Made by a program: the position numbers and the translations under genes. Below, piece by piece: positions 1 to 7,138 of a DNA stretch of 7,409 bases. Within the stretch, counting starts at the first letter, position 1. Each line of letters opens with the position of its first letter. The notes below the pieces were generated by a model. The model was not told the origin of the DNA, searched no databases, and was given only the letters and a program-made list of their open reading frames with translations. Source of the DNA: Pseudomonadota bacterium (GTDB lineage Bacteria; Desulfobacterota; Desulfovibrionia; Desulfovibrionales; Desulfovibrionaceae); assembly GCA_023438245.1 (NCBI GenBank), contig JAEXRD010000083.1:1-7409 (forward strand), given 5' to 3'.

Positions 1-1246
1 GCCGGGGCGGGGGCGTTGAGCCGGGCAGGGCGTGCGCCTGGAGCGCGGCGCGCAGGCGCTGCAGGAAGGCGGTGATGCCGGGATCGGGTGGGATGGCAGT
101 GGGGGGGAAGGGGCGCGGGGGCGAGCATTCGAGGGCCGCGGCGGCGCCTGCGCGCTGGCCGAAGACCTGGGTGGAGAGCACCATGGCCCCGCCCAGTCGG
201 TTGGCCCCGTGCATGCCCGTGGCGCATTCGCCGCAGGCGTAGAGGCCGGGGGTCGTGGTGCGTCCGTGGGGATCGATGAGCGCGCCGCCGTTGCCCGCGT
301 GGGCGGCCAGGGCGAGCGTGAGCGGGCCGCGCTGGAGGTGTGTGGCGCTGGCGAGGCCGGAAGGGGAGAGCTGCGAGAGCAGCGCGGCGTCCAGGGCGGA
401 GTCGGGCAGGCCGTGGGCCGTGGGGCAGTGCTGCGCGCGGGCGGCGAGGAGTTCGGTCGGAAAGGGGGAGGCGGACCAGTCCAGGTGCGCCGGGGTGATG
501 AATTCCAGGGTTTCGGGGATGACCCAGAAGAACTGCAGGAAGCGCGTGTTGGCGAGCCTGGCCCCGGCGCGGGCCAGCAGGCCGTAGGACAGGCCGCTGC
601 CAGGGCCGCAGGTGCGCCGGGCGAAGAGCGGGGCCGGGCCGCCCAGGGCCGCGATGACGGCTCCGGCGTGGATGGCCAGGGATTCGCCGGTGCGGATATG
701 GCGCAGCAGGGCCCCGCTGGCGCGGCCGGACGAGAGGGGGATGTCCAGGGCCTCGTAGCCGGGCAGCATTTCGACGCCGAGCGAGCGCGCCTTGGCCAGG
801 AAGGCGGCGTGGGCCTGGGCCAGGCCGTCGAAGATCACGGCGCGCGGGATGTGGCTGAAGCAGCCGGGGTACAGGCGCGGGGAGCCGGACGCGGTGAGGC
901 GGAAGTTCAGGCCCAGGTCCAGCAGGTCGCGCAGGCGGTCCGGGGCGTCCTGGGCCAGGGCGTGGACCAGCGGGGGCAGGGCGACGCCGGGCGCGGCCAG
1001 GGCGAGGGCCTCGTCGGTGAAGGGCTGGGGATCGGTGCCGAGGCAGCCCGGAACCTGCATGCCCAGGGCGTTGTTGCGATTGGCGAAGGAGGAGCCGGAG
1101 GGGCCGGAAAGCGGCGTGGCGACCACGACCCGCAGGTCGGGCCGGGTCTGCCTGGCGGCCCAGGCGGCGCGCAGCCCTGCCAGGCCCGCGCCCAGCACGA
1201 GCACGTCGCAGGACAGGGACCGGGGCGCGCGGCGGATGGCGGCCAC
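1..1246 (-). CDS. FAD-dependent flavoprotein of the FrdA/SdhA/NadB fold, divergent; 3' end outside window
   Basis: Likely a cytoplasmic FAD oxidoreductase of unknown substrate. The frame is open from a GTG at 1246 to the window edge (415 codons seen, C-terminus missing). An N-terminal Rossmann dinucleotide motif DVLVLGAGLAGL lies at residues 14-25. A second FAD-binding block, GLYACGECATGMHGANRLGG, is at 334-353 and is followed by VFGQRAG at 361-367, as in L-aspartate oxidase and fumarate reductase flavoproteins. GPGSGLSYGLLARAGARLAN (214-233) also matches the family. The catalytic QFHPT motif is QFFWVIP (238-244), so the His is absent. The cap region up to AAH (314-316) is about 30 residues shorter than in E. 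coli NadB, and no RDxxxRA-type Arg motif is visible. It is therefore unlikely to be a true NadB or FrdA. The start is chosen because GGAG precedes GTG by five bases; the gene begins 18 bases after the TPR gene's stop. No FrdB/SdhB-like iron-sulfur partner is visible in the window. Confidence 0.85.
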   Translation of the reverse strand, partial: MAAIRRAPRSLSCDVLVLGAGLAGLRAAWAARQTRPDLRVVVATPLSGPSGSSFANRNNALGMQVPGCLGTDPQPFTDEALALAAPGVALPPLVHALAQDAPDRLRDLLDLGLNFRLTASGSPRLYPGCFSHIPRAVIFDGLAQAHAAFLAKARSLGVEMLPGYEALDIPLSSGRASGALLRHIRTGESLAIHAGAVIAALGGPAPLFARRTCGPGSGLSYGLLARAGARLANTRFLQFFWVIPETLEFITPAHLDWSASPFPTELLAARAQHCPTAHGLPDSALDAALLSQLSPSGLASATHLQRGPLTLALAAHAGNGGALIDPHGRTTTPGLYACGECATGMHGANRLGGAMVLSTQVFGQRAGAAAALECSPPRPFPPTAIPPDPGITAFLQRLRAALQAHALPGSTPPPR

Positions 1247-1264
1247 GAAAGCTCCGATGGGGCG

Positions 1265-2071
1265 CTAGCCCCCGGCGAGCTGCTTGTTGGCGTAGGCCAG
1301 GAGCTTGCGGGCCTCGGCGAATTCCGGGTTGATGGCCACGGCGCGTCCGGCGGCCTCGGCGGTCTTGTCCCAGCGCTTCCAGTCGAAGTACAGCCGCCCC
1401 AGGTTGAAGAACAGGTACTCGTCCTCCTGGGTGATCTCCAGGGCCTTGCGGTAGTAGTTTTCGGCGCTGGCGAAATCCTGCATCTTGCGCAGCACGATGC
1501 CGATGCGGTTGTAGAGGTGCAGGGATTCCGGCGAGTCGTTGATGGCGTCGCTCAGGTAGCCCACGGCTTCGTCGTTCATGCCCGCTTTCTGGTAGCGGTC
1601 GGCGATGTCGGCTTTGAGTTCGGAATCGCCCGCGAAATCCTCGGTGAGCTTGTCGAAGGTGGATTTGGCCTGTTCGAACTCACGGTTGTCCAGGTGGCGC
1701 TGGCCGCGCTCCAGGCCTTCCTTCTTCTTGGCCTCCAGGGCCGCCAGATCGCGCTGGGCGCTTTCGTTCACGTCTTCCTGGAGCACCTTGCGCATTTCGA
1801 AGATCTGCTCCAGCAGCTTCTTCTCCTCGCCGGGAACATACTTGAGCGCGAGCGGGTAGACCTTGCGCAGCTCCTTGCTGTTGTTCAGGTAGTGCACGGC
1901 GTCGGCCAGCATGTTGCCGAACTCCTCGCGCTCGCTCTTCATCAGCGGGGCGGAGAGCACCGTGACGATGGCGTCGTTCAGGGCCGTGGCCGCGGCCATG
2001 TACTTGCCCTGTTTGAGGCTGGCGTTGATGCTGGTGAGCCGTTGGCGCGCCTTGGTGAGTTCGCCGGACAT
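1265..2071 (-). CDS. TPR-repeat protein of unknown function
   Basis: A 268-residue soluble protein with no signal peptide or membrane segment, so probably a cytoplasmic scaffold or binding protein; no enzymatic domain is visible. The N-terminal 100 residues are helical and unlike a standard TPR. A charged Glu/Lys/Arg-rich helix, possibly coiled coil, spans about 81-125. About four tetratricopeptide units follow (roughly 117-150, 151-184, 185-218 and 219-252), with typical pieces such as NRIGIVLRKMQDFASAENYY and NLGRLYFDWKRWDKTAEAA. The start at 2071 is preferred because a GAGGGGG Shine-Dalgarno lies just upstream and it falls 22 bases after the carA stop. The frame is open further upstream, but that would run inside carA and adds a Pro/Ser-rich stretch read from carA sequence. 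Its stop is TAG, followed after six in-frame codons by the flavoprotein start. Position suggests cotranscription with carA, but a shared role is only inference. Confidence 0.9.
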   Translation of the reverse strand: MSGELTKARQRLTSINASLKQGKYMAAATALNDAIVTVLSAPLMKSEREEFGNMLADAVHYLNNSKELRKVYPLALKYVPGEEKKLLEQIFEMRKVLQEDVNESAQRDLAALEAKKKEGLERGQRHLDNREFEQAKSTFDKLTEDFAGDSELKADIADRYQKAGMNDEAVGYLSDAINDSPESLHLYNRIGIVLRKMQDFASAENYYRKALEITQEDEYLFFNLGRLYFDWKRWDKTAEAAGRAVAINPEFAEARKLLAYANKQLAGG

Positions 2072-2093
2072 GGATCCCCCTCGTTTCTGGTGG

Positions 2094-3211
<1,118 letters not shown>

Positions 3212-3215
<4 letters not shown>

Positions 3216-3973
3216 TTCATGTGCTCCCGCAAGATGTTCGTAACCGTGACCAAGTCCTCCGGCCGGTCCACCCCATGACAGGCGTGCCGTGTCGCCGCCA
3301 CATGGATGGGGATGCCGTTTTCCAGAAGACGCAACTGCTCCAATTTCTCCGTGTTCTCCAGCGCTCCTGTGGGCAGCGCGGCAAAGCGCTCCAGGGCGCT
3401 CATGCGGAAGGCGTACAGCCCGATGTGCAGCATCGGGCCCACGCCGGTTCCCTTGCCTTCCCGGTCGTGCGGGATGAGGCTGCGGGAGAAATACAGCGCC
3501 CGGCCAAGGGCGTCCACGACCACCTTGACGCGGTCGGGGTTGGCGGCCTCTTCCCGGCCAATGGGCGAGGCCAGCGTGGCCACCTGCACGTCCGCTCCGC
3601 CCGGGGCGGAGAAGGGGGCCAAGAGCTCGGAGAGCATCTCCGGCTCCAGGGCCGGTTCGTCGCCCTGGATGTTCACCACCACCGAATCCGGCTGCGCGCC
3701 GATGAGCCGGGCGGCCTCCAGCACGCGGTCCGTGCCGCTCTGGTGGTCGCGTGCGGTCATGAGCGCGGGCACGCCGAGCTTGTCCGCCGCGCTTTTGATG
3801 CGCAGGTCGTCCGTGGCCAGCACCACCTTGGTCAGCAGCCCGCAGGCCGCGGCCCGCTCGTGCACCCAGGCGAACATGGGGCGTCCCAGGATGTCGGCCA
3901 GCGGCTTTCCCGGGAAGCGCGAGGAATCATACCTGGCAGGGATGATTCCGTAGCAGGGGGGCAGGGTGGGCAT
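3212..3973 (-). CDS. kdsB: 3-deoxy-manno-octulosonate cytidylyltransferase KdsB (CMP-Kdo synthetase)
   Basis: Activates Kdo with CTP to give CMP-Kdo and pyrophosphate, the sugar donor for the lipopolysaccharide inner core; cytoplasmic. From the chosen start it is 253 residues, close to E. coli KdsB (248). Signatures in order: nucleotide-binding IIPARYDSSRFPGKPL (10-25), HQSGTDR (77-83), VNIQGDEP (100-107, Asp105), NPDRVKVV (145-152), YFSRSLIP (161-168), HIGLYAFR (183-190), ENTEKLEQLR (206-215) and HGVDRPEDL (233-241, Asp236). Three in-frame ATGs exist at 3997, 3982 and 3973. The first directly abuts the waaA TAG and has no clear ribosome site; GGAG lies 11 bases before the ATG at 3973 but only two before 3982, and family members begin close to IIPAR. 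The start is thus uncertain by eight codons. It sits between waaA, which uses its product, and carA, which feeds synthesis of its CTP substrate. Confidence 0.97.
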
Positions 3974-3997
3974 GTCGTTCATCGCTCCGGTGTGCAT

Positions 3998-5293
3998 CTA
4001 CTCGCAAATTAGGCACTGTGCAACAGCATGGCAAGCAGTGAGCGCGCCGCCCCGGCGGGGGGCGGCCCAGGCCTCGGCGCAGGCCATCACGGCGGATTTC
4101 TCCGGGGTTTCGTCCAGCAGAACGAGGAGTTCGGCCAGCACCCCGCGCCAGTCCTGGGCCAGCCGGACCAGGCCGGAGGAGAAGATCTCCGGGCCAACCC
4201 AGGCGAAGTTGGACCAGGACGGGCCGATGACCGGGACGACCCCGTGGGCCAGCGGCTCCAGGAAATTCTGCCCGCCCAGGGGGGCCAGCCCGCCGCCCAC
4301 GAAGCAGGCCCGCGTCAGCGAAAAGGCCTGGCCAAGCTCGCCGAACACGTCCCAGAGCAGCACCGAGCCGGGCTGGGCGGGCGTGCCGGCGCTGCGCCGG
4401 GCGAAGGGGATTCCGGCCTGCCGCAGCAGCTTGGCCCAGTCATCCACGCGCTGCATGTGCCGGGGGAACAGGCCGACGACCGCGCCGGGCCGGGCCTCCA
4501 GCAGCCCCTTGACGATCTCCAGGGCCTGGGCCTCCTCCTGCCTGCGCACGCTGGCCAGAACCACGAAGGGCGCGTCGGCGGGGATGAGCCGGGCGAAGTC
4601 CGGGGTTTCGTCCGTGTGCTGGTCGAAGCGCAGGCGGTCGAACTTGATGTTGTGCATGACCTTGACGCCGGACCCCGGAAAGACCGCGGCGAAGCGCCCG
4701 GCGTCGGCGGCGGAGACCGCCAGCACGCGCTCCGGCGAGAGCGGCCCCCACAGCCAGGGGGTGCGCGTGTAGCCGCCCACGCTCTTGTCGGTCATGCGGC
4801 CGTTGAGCACCAGCGCGGGAATTCCGCGCTCACGGCAGGCGGCCAGCAGGCCGGGCCACAGCTCGGTCTCCAGCAGGGCCACGGCCCGGGGCGAGACCGC
4901 CTCCAGCACGCGGCGCATGGCGGCGGGCTTGTCGAAGGGCATGTAGGCCGGAATGACCTCCAGCTCCCCCGCGAGGTCTTGGCGCGCGCGCTCCAGCACG
5001 CCCAGGCCCTGGCTGGTGAAGGTGGTGGCCAGCACGCGCAGGGGGGCTCCGGAGTCCGGCAGCAAAAGAGGCAGGTGGCGCAAAAGCTCCCAGGCCAGGT
5101 AGGCCTCGCCCCCGCTGGCGGCCTGCACCCACAGGTCGGCCTTGGGCGGCGTGCCGGAGGCCAGCGTGCGCTGCTCCCAGCCCTCGGCCAGGCGCTTGTT
5201 GCGCCTCAGCACGGGCAGGGTCAGGGTCCAGGCCAGGGAATACAGGCCCAGGGCGCAGCGGGCGCCGAAAGGGATCGGCCTGGGGGCGGGCAC
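3998..5293 (-). CDS. waaA: 3-deoxy-D-manno-octulosonic acid (Kdo) transferase WaaA/KdtA
   Basis: Transfers Kdo from CMP-Kdo to the lipid A precursor at the cytoplasmic face of the inner membrane; glycosyltransferase family GT30. The 431 residues match the family's usual length. A hydrophobic segment at about 11-29 is the likely membrane anchor. SGGEAYLAWE (60-69) contains the predicted catalytic base Glu63. ETELWP (142-147), GIPALVLNGRMTDKS (157-171), PRH (277-279), DVFGEL (315-320) and GGQNFLEPLAHG (340-351) are clear family blocks. Two blocks deviate: the usual STHxGEE is ASVRRQEE (247-254), and GGHN is GGQN (Gln342). It starts at a GTG seven bases after the ddl stop without a strong Shine-Dalgarno, so it may depend on translation of ddl; no good alternative start is near. 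It ends in TAG directly abutting an in-frame ATG of kdsB. One or two Kdo transfers cannot be told from sequence. Confidence 0.95.
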   Translation of the reverse strand: MPAPRPIPFGARCALGLYSLAWTLTLPVLRRNKRLAEGWEQRTLASGTPPKADLWVQAASGGEAYLAWELLRHLPLLLPDSGAPLRVLATTFTSQGLGVLERARQDLAGELEVIPAYMPFDKPAAMRRVLEAVSPRAVALLETELWPGLLAACRERGIPALVLNGRMTDKSVGGYTRTPWLWGPLSPERVLAVSAADAGRFAAVFPGSGVKVMHNIKFDRLRFDQHTDETPDFARLIPADAPFVVLASVRRQEEAQALEIVKGLLEARPGAVVGLFPRHMQRVDDWAKLLRQAGIPFARRSAGTPAQPGSVLLWDVFGELGQAFSLTRACFVGGGLAPLGGQNFLEPLAHGVVPVIGPSWSNFAWVGPEIFSSGLVRLAQDWRGVLAELLVLLDETPEKSAVMACAEAWAAPRRGGALTACHAVAQCLICE

Positions 5294-5300
5294 CGCGGCT

Positions 5301-6221
5301 CTACCCGTTGCCTTTGTGTTCGGCCAGGCCCAGGCGGATGAGCTCGGCCACCAGCTCGGCGTAGCTCAGGCCCACGGCCCGCGCCGCGCGCGGCAGCAGG
5401 CTGGTGGGGGTCATACCGGGCAGGGTGTTGGTCTCCAGGATCCAGGGGGTTCCGGCGGCGTCCACCATGAAGTCCGAGCGGCTGTACCCGGCGATGCCCA
5501 GGGCGCGGTGCGCGGCCAGCGCCATGCGCTGGACCTCCCCGGTGAGCGCGGCGTCCACGGGCGCGGGGCAGATTTCCTCGGCCCCGTCGGCGGCGTACTT
5601 GTTCTCGTAGTCGAAAAAGGCCGAGCCGCCCTTGGGCCGGATGAGGATGACCGGCAGGGGAGCTTCGCCCAGCACGGCGCAGGTCAGCTCCAGGCCGGGC
5701 ACCAGGTCCTCCACCAGCGCGGCCTGGCCCAGGGCGAAGACCTTGTCCAGCGCCGGGCCGAACATGGCCTTCTCGCGCACCAGGCTCATGCCCAGGCTGG
5801 AGCCGCCGGTGTTGGGCTTGACGAACACGGGCAGGTCCAGGCCGCAGTCGCGCGGCTCGCCGGGGATGCCGGTGTACAGCCGCCAGCGCGGGGTGCGCAG
5901 GCCCGCGCGCTCGTAGATCGCCTTGGCCGCGGCCTTGTTCAGCGCCAGGAACGAGGCCTTGGGCCCCGCGCCCTGGTAGGGGCAGCCCGCGCCCTCCAGC
6001 ATGGCCTGGATCAGGCCGTCCTCGCCGGGGGAGCCGTGCAGGTTCAGGAAGGCGAAGTCCGCCCCGGAGGCCTGCTCCATGAGCTCGGCGAAGTGCAGCG
6101 CCGGGTCCAGGAAGCGGACCTCGTGGCCCAGTTCGGCCAGGGCCTTTTCGATGCCGCGCGCGCCCGAAAGGGACACCTCGCGTTCCGAGGACCAGCCGCC
6201 GGCAATCAGAAGGATGCGCAT
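5301..6221 (-). CDS. ddl: D-alanine--D-alanine ligase
   Basis: ATP-dependent joining of two D-alanines for the peptidoglycan stem peptide; cytoplasmic, ATP-grasp fold. The 306 residues are full length for a DdlB-type enzyme. SEREVSLSG (12-20) holds the substrate-binding Glu15. HGSPGEDGLIQ (62-72) is the family signature. KPNTGGSSLG (135-144) forms the ATP-grasp loop with the conserved serine pair. DYENKYAADG (204-213) is the omega loop; Tyr209 is at the position typical of D-Ala-D-Ala rather than D-Ala-D-lactate ligases, which have Phe. Asp250 and ETNTLPGMTPTSL (263-275, with Glu263 and Asn265) supply the metal ligands. The ATG lies inside the end of the HD gene (16-base overlap), with GGAG 11 bases upstream. 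The stop is TAG, and waaA follows after seven bases. Confidence 0.97.
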   Translation of the reverse strand: MRILLIAGGWSSEREVSLSGARGIEKALAELGHEVRFLDPALHFAELMEQASGADFAFLNLHGSPGEDGLIQAMLEGAGCPYQGAGPKASFLALNKAAAKAIYERAGLRTPRWRLYTGIPGEPRDCGLDLPVFVKPNTGGSSLGMSLVREKAMFGPALDKVFALGQAALVEDLVPGLELTCAVLGEAPLPVILIRPKGGSAFFDYENKYAADGAEEICPAPVDAALTGEVQRMALAAHRALGIAGYSRSDFMVDAAGTPWILETNTLPGMTPTSLLPRAARAVGLSYAELVAELIRLGLAEHKGNG

Positions 6222-6850
6222 GTCAGGTCGATCTCCAGAAGCCGGGCGAAATCCTGCTCGATTTCCGAACCCTGGCGGTTGGTTACGTGGATGCGTTCGA
6301 CAAGCTCCGGGGTGGTGCCGTAGCGCGAAATCAGGTCGTCGAAGCGCTGGGTGAGCGGCACGATGTTCTCGTGGGCCACGCGCTTGTCGCCGTAGAGCAC
6401 GGCCAGCGGGGTGAAGTGGCGCGCCACGTCCACCGGGAAGGGCCAGTACACGTGGTGGGTCACGCCCTGGGCGATGAGCGGATTGCCAGTGAGGGCCACG
6501 GCCCAGGCCCCGCCGAGCTGGCTGTGGCTACCGCCGTGCACGATGCAGTAGGCCTTGGCCAGGTCGTGCAGCAGGGCCGAGGCGCGCACCGTGTCCAGGC
6601 ACACGGGCAGGCCCCTTTCAATGGCCGCCCGGGCCAGGAAGCAGGCCACCCGGGCCACCTGCCTGCTGTGCACGCGGATGTGCTGCGGCATGCCGAAGCG
6701 GTCCCACCACTGCTCGCACTGGGCCTCCGACGGGGCGGTCGGGAGCGCGCCGCCGCGGGCGGGCTCCGCATCCGCCGGGAACGCCGCGGGCGGAGCGGGC
6801 AGCCCGGTCTGCATGGGCGTCATGGGAATGGGGTTGGTGGCTCTGGGCAT
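6206..6850 (-). CDS. HD-domain phosphohydrolase, substrate unknown
   Basis: First gene of the minus-strand cluster. A 214-residue soluble protein with an HD metal-dependent phosphohydrolase domain at about 55-180. His61, the His95-Asp96 doublet in ALLHDLAKAY and Asp155 in LYGDKRV fit the H...HD...D metal-binding pattern; His132 and His133 lie between and may add a second metal. The C-terminal 35 residues are helical and acidic. Residues 1-45 are rich in Pro and Ala and look disordered. The start at 6850 is the most upstream ATG before the frame runs into low-quality sequence; its ribosome site is weak, and Met54 is also possible because the conserved domain begins just after it. The substrate cannot be inferred; relatives act on nucleotides or (p)ppGpp, or are uncharacterised. 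Its end overlaps the ddl start by 16 bases, so the two are probably translated together. Confidence 0.86.
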   Translation of the reverse strand: MPRATNPIPMTPMQTGLPAPPAAFPADAEPARGGALPTAPSEAQCEQWWDRFGMPQHIRVHSRQVARVACFLARAAIERGLPVCLDTVRASALLHDLAKAYCIVHGGSHSQLGGAWAVALTGNPLIAQGVTHHVYWPFPVDVARHFTPLAVLYGDKRVAHENIVPLTQRFDDLISRYGTTPELVERIHVTNRQGSEIEQDFARLLEIDLTCASF

Positions 6851-6880
6851 GCAGGTTCCGCTGGTCCGGGTTGGAAGGGC

Positions 6881-6906
6881 AGGGCGCGCCGGGCGCCTTT
6901 GTTTTT
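6881..6906 (+). terminator. Candidate intrinsic terminator facing dsrC
   Basis: GGCGC (6883-6887) pairs with GCGCC (6893-6897) around a five-base loop. A G-T wobble and an A-T pair extend the stem to seven pairs, and TTTGTTTTT follows directly. In plus-strand RNA this has the form of a rho-independent terminator, although the stem is short. No plus-strand gene ends here, so its likely role would be to stop antisense transcription coming from under the minus-strand cluster before it reaches dsrC. It could instead be only a leader hairpin in the minus-strand transcript. Confidence 0.4.
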
Positions 6907-6997
6907 CTAACAGCAAACGGCCGAAAATGGAAGCGCGCGCATGCGGGGCGGAAGGGCGGAACCCCGGCGGAGAGGCCACGCAAGCGCATTTTCCCCC

Positions 6998-7027
6998 TTG
7001 AAAAATTTCAGCGAAGCGGCTAATCAA
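6998..7027 (+). promoter_or_regulatory. Weak sigma-70-like promoter candidate for dsrC
   Basis: TTGAAA (6998-7003) is a good -35 match (five of six to TTGACA). An A/T-rich hexamer lies 17-18 bases downstream (TAATCA at 7021 or AATCAA at 7022), but it matches the -10 consensus poorly. It is the most promoter-like spot in the AT-richer patch upstream of dsrC. Transcription from here would give a leader of roughly 100 bases. Confidence 0.35.
6999..7010. repeat. Inverted repeat TGAAA-AA-TTTCA, possible operator
   Basis: Perfect five-base arms (6999-7003 and 7006-7010) flank a two-base centre. The repeat overlaps the candidate -35 element of dsrC, which is where a repressor would act. The core equals TGAA-N4-TTCA, the inner part of the redox regulator Rex consensus TTGTGAA-N4-TTCACAA, but the outer arms do not match, so no regulator can be assigned. 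Confidence 0.35.
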
Positions 7028-7032
7028 AGCCG
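7017..7032. repeat. Inverted repeat CGGCT-AATCAA-AGCCG
   Basis: Perfect five-base arms (7017-7021 and 7028-7032) around a six-base AT-rich centre, seven bases downstream of the TGAAA/TTTCA repeat. It covers the candidate -10 element of dsrC, so it could be an operator half or a short hairpin. An element this short can arise by chance in GC-rich DNA. Confidence 0.35.
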
Positions 7033-7087
7033 TGAAACTGTCTACAGGCCTCCGGGTGCGGTGTTCGCTCCGGGGCAGATGTTCGGG

Positions 7088-7107
7088 GCTGGACCCGCGC
7101 GCCCAGC
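7088..7107 (+). promoter_or_regulatory. Possible hairpin in the dsrC leader
   Basis: GCTGG (7088-7092) can pair with CCAGC (7103-7107) around a ten-base GC-rich loop. The stem ends 16 bases before the Shine-Dalgarno and leaves it free, so it might stabilise the message rather than block translation. The stem is short and no covariation can be seen from one sequence. Confidence 0.25.
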
Positions 7108-7123
7108 GCATGAAACATGGACG

Positions 7124-7132
7124 TGAGGAGGT
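7124..7132 (+). promoter_or_regulatory. Strong Shine-Dalgarno sequence of dsrC
   Basis: TGAGGAGGT contains the GGAGG core of the anti-16S complement and lies six bases before the ATG at 7139. It is the best ribosome site in the window and fixes the dsrC start. It suits a gene expected to be highly expressed in a sulfate reducer. Confidence 0.85.
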
Positions 7133-7138
7133 ATTTCG

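Larger units (their letters stand above)
6851..7138. other. Divergent intergenic control region between the HD-ddl-waaA-kdsB-carA cluster and dsrC
   Basis: These 288 bases separate the two divergent units and should hold both promoters. Most of the region is GC-rich, with two AT-richer patches at about 6898-6930 and 6982-7028. It contains a terminator-like hairpin, a TGAAA/TTTCA inverted repeat, a CGGCT/AGCCG inverted repeat, a hairpin in the dsrC leader and the dsrC ribosome site. I could not identify a convincing promoter for the minus-strand cluster. Confidence 0.7.

Noticed and set aside
1..1246. Assignment as L-aspartate oxidase (nadB)
   Set aside because: The FAD fold fits, but the QFHPT His is missing, the RDxxxRA Arg motif is not visible and the cap is short, so the symbol would overclaim.
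4028..5341. Plus-strand open frame of 437 codons over waaA, and a similar one at 5142-6323 over ddl
   Set aside because: Both are antisense shadows with Gly/Ala/Gln-rich composition and no family signature.
6938..6945. Eight-base palindrome CGCATGCG in the control region
   Set aside because: Short self-complementary GC-rich words are expected by chance at this composition, and it is not aligned with any promoter element.
6996..7013. A full Rex operator upstream of dsrC
   Set aside because: Only the inner TGAA-N4-TTCA matches; all six outer positions of TTGTGAA-N4-TTCACAA differ.
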